Below, in pieces: positions 5,439 through 5,981 of a stretch of DNA of 5,981 nt. The notes under the pieces are model-generated. The model saw only the letters and a list, made by a program, of their open reading frames with translations, had not been told where the DNA came from and searched no databases. Both the position numbers and the translations under genes were made by a program. Position 1 is the stretch's first letter. Every line of letters begins with the position of its first letter. The DNA is from Caldifarciminota bacterium. GTDB taxonomy: Bacteria; Hydrothermota; Tepidihabitantia; Tepidihabitantales; Tepidihabitantaceae. The stretch covers positions 1 through 5,981 of the forward strand of contig JAFGQF010000177.1 of the NCBI GenBank assembly GCA_016935775.1, written 5' to 3'.

Positions 5439-5981
5439 GTCCGGCGACCTTCGGACGGTTCGGCTCGAGCTCGAGGACGGCACGGTTTTCGAGGGCACGG
5501 GCTTCGGGCACGACGTCGCGGCGGCGGGCGAGGTGGTCTTCAACACCTCGATGGTCGGCTACGTCGAGGCGCTGACCGACCCGTCCTACCGCGGCCAGAT
5601 ACTGGTGATGACCTATCCTCTCATCGGCAACTACGGTGTGTCCGGCGACCCGGAGCGCTGGGAATCGGACCAAATCCAGGCCGCCGGGCTGGTGGTCCAG
5701 CGCGCGCACGATGACACCAGCCACGCCGGGTCCGACCTCTCGCTCTCAGGCTGGCTGGCGGAGCAGGGCGTTCCCGGCGTGACCGGCATCGATACCCGGC
5801 AACTGACCCTGCGGCTGCGCGAGCGCGGGACGATGCTCGGCCGAATCGTGCCGGCCGGCACCGAGCCGCCAGCTTTCTTCGACCCGAACAGGACCGATAT
5901 CGTCAGTCAGGTGTCGGTGCGCGACGAATCCCGGCTTGGCAGCGGAAAGAAACGGGTCGTGCTTGTCGACTGCGGGGTGAA
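5437..5981 (+). CDS. carA: Carbamoyl-phosphate synthase small (glutamine-hydrolysing) chain, 3'-truncated
   Basis: CarA releases ammonia from glutamine and passes it to CarB to make carbamoyl phosphate for pyrimidine and arginine synthesis. The visible 181 residues (family length about 360-390) are the N-terminal small-chain domain: LELEDGTVFEGTGFG (10-24), GEVVFNTSMVGYVEALTDPSY (31-51), TYPLIGNYGV (59-68), GVTGIDTRQLT (114-124) and RLRERGTM (126-133). The frame leaves the window in VVLVDCGVK, the first strand of the class I glutamine amidotransferase domain, so the catalytic Cys is not visible. The start is uncertain. TTG 5437 places LEDG at residues 12-15, as expected for the family, but has no Shine-Dalgarno and overlaps the hairpin T-run. 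The only other in-frame start is TTG 5395, which would translate the hairpin as a Pro/Gly-rich leader. The frame's preceding stop is TGA 5383-5385. No promoter is visible, so read-through from asnA is likely. Confidence 0.92.
   Translation, partial: MSGDLRTVRLELEDGTVFEGTGFGHDVAAAGEVVFNTSMVGYVEALTDPSYRGQILVMTYPLIGNYGVSGDPERWESDQIQAAGLVVQRAHDDTSHAGSDLSLSGWLAEQGVPGVTGIDTRQLTLRLRERGTMLGRIVPAGTEPPAFFDPNRTDIVSQVSVRDESRLGSGKKRVVLVDCGV

Noticed and set aside
4095..5546. Long minus-strand open frame (483 codons) opposite asnA
   Set aside because: Leu/Val/Asp-rich translation with no domain signature, fully antisense to a well-conserved asnA; typical of high-GC third positions.
1..5981. CRISPR array, insertion sequence, tRNA or rRNA, or a defence-type gene cluster
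   Set aside because: No spaced direct repeats, terminal inverted repeats, transposase motifs, or tRNA-like folds were seen; all five genes belong to recognisable families.

Overview
This is a strongly GC-rich bacterial window, densely coding and with no CRISPR array, mobile element or RNA gene that I can see. It holds five protein genes. Two of them encode apparent secreted proteins ending in a FlgD/CHU_C-like tail, and one of these is a gingipain-type (C25) cysteine peptidase whose layout resembles PorU-like proteins. This combination points to the Fibrobacteres-Chlorobi-Bacteroidetes side of the tree or to a candidate phylum such as WOR-3 (Stahlbacteria). That placement is inference from protein style only.

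Layout: (1) 1-1893, + strand: the 3' part of a C25-family peptidase gene cut by the left edge. (2) About 1939-2790, +: a membrane-anchored M23 (LytM-type) metallopeptidase with its own promoter, probably started at a leaderless GTG. (3) 4065-2800, - strand: a secreted lamin-tail-domain protein, convergent with the M23 gene (9 bases between stop codons). (4) 4176-5390, +: asnA, the ammonia-dependent aspartate--ammonia ligase, divergent from (3) and carrying an unusual Lys/Ala/Pro-rich N-terminal extension. (5) about 5437 to the right edge, +: the N-terminal half of carA, the carbamoyl-phosphate synthase small chain, directly behind a strong terminator-like hairpin.

The clearest signal beyond the genes is at the promoters. 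Three gene starts share the same architecture: an exact TTGACT -35, exactly 16 bases of spacer, and a TAnnnT -10 (TAGACT, TATCTT, TACATT). At two of the three the -10 lies only 5-8 bases before a GTG, which suggests leaderless transcripts, while asnA has a normal leader with AAAGGAG. In the divergent region the two -35 boxes form a perfect 18-bp palindrome. In both leaderless genes the TTG of the -35 box is in frame with the protein, so simple gene calling would start these proteins about 11-12 residues too early.

Functionally the window joins envelope/secretion proteins (C25, M23, lamin-tail) to nitrogen assimilation (asnA makes asparagine from ammonia; carA takes the amide nitrogen of glutamine for carbamoyl phosphate). 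I see no new multi-gene system. The items most worth a second look are the promoter architecture, the divergent palindrome, the variant AsnA and the hairpin at the carA start.
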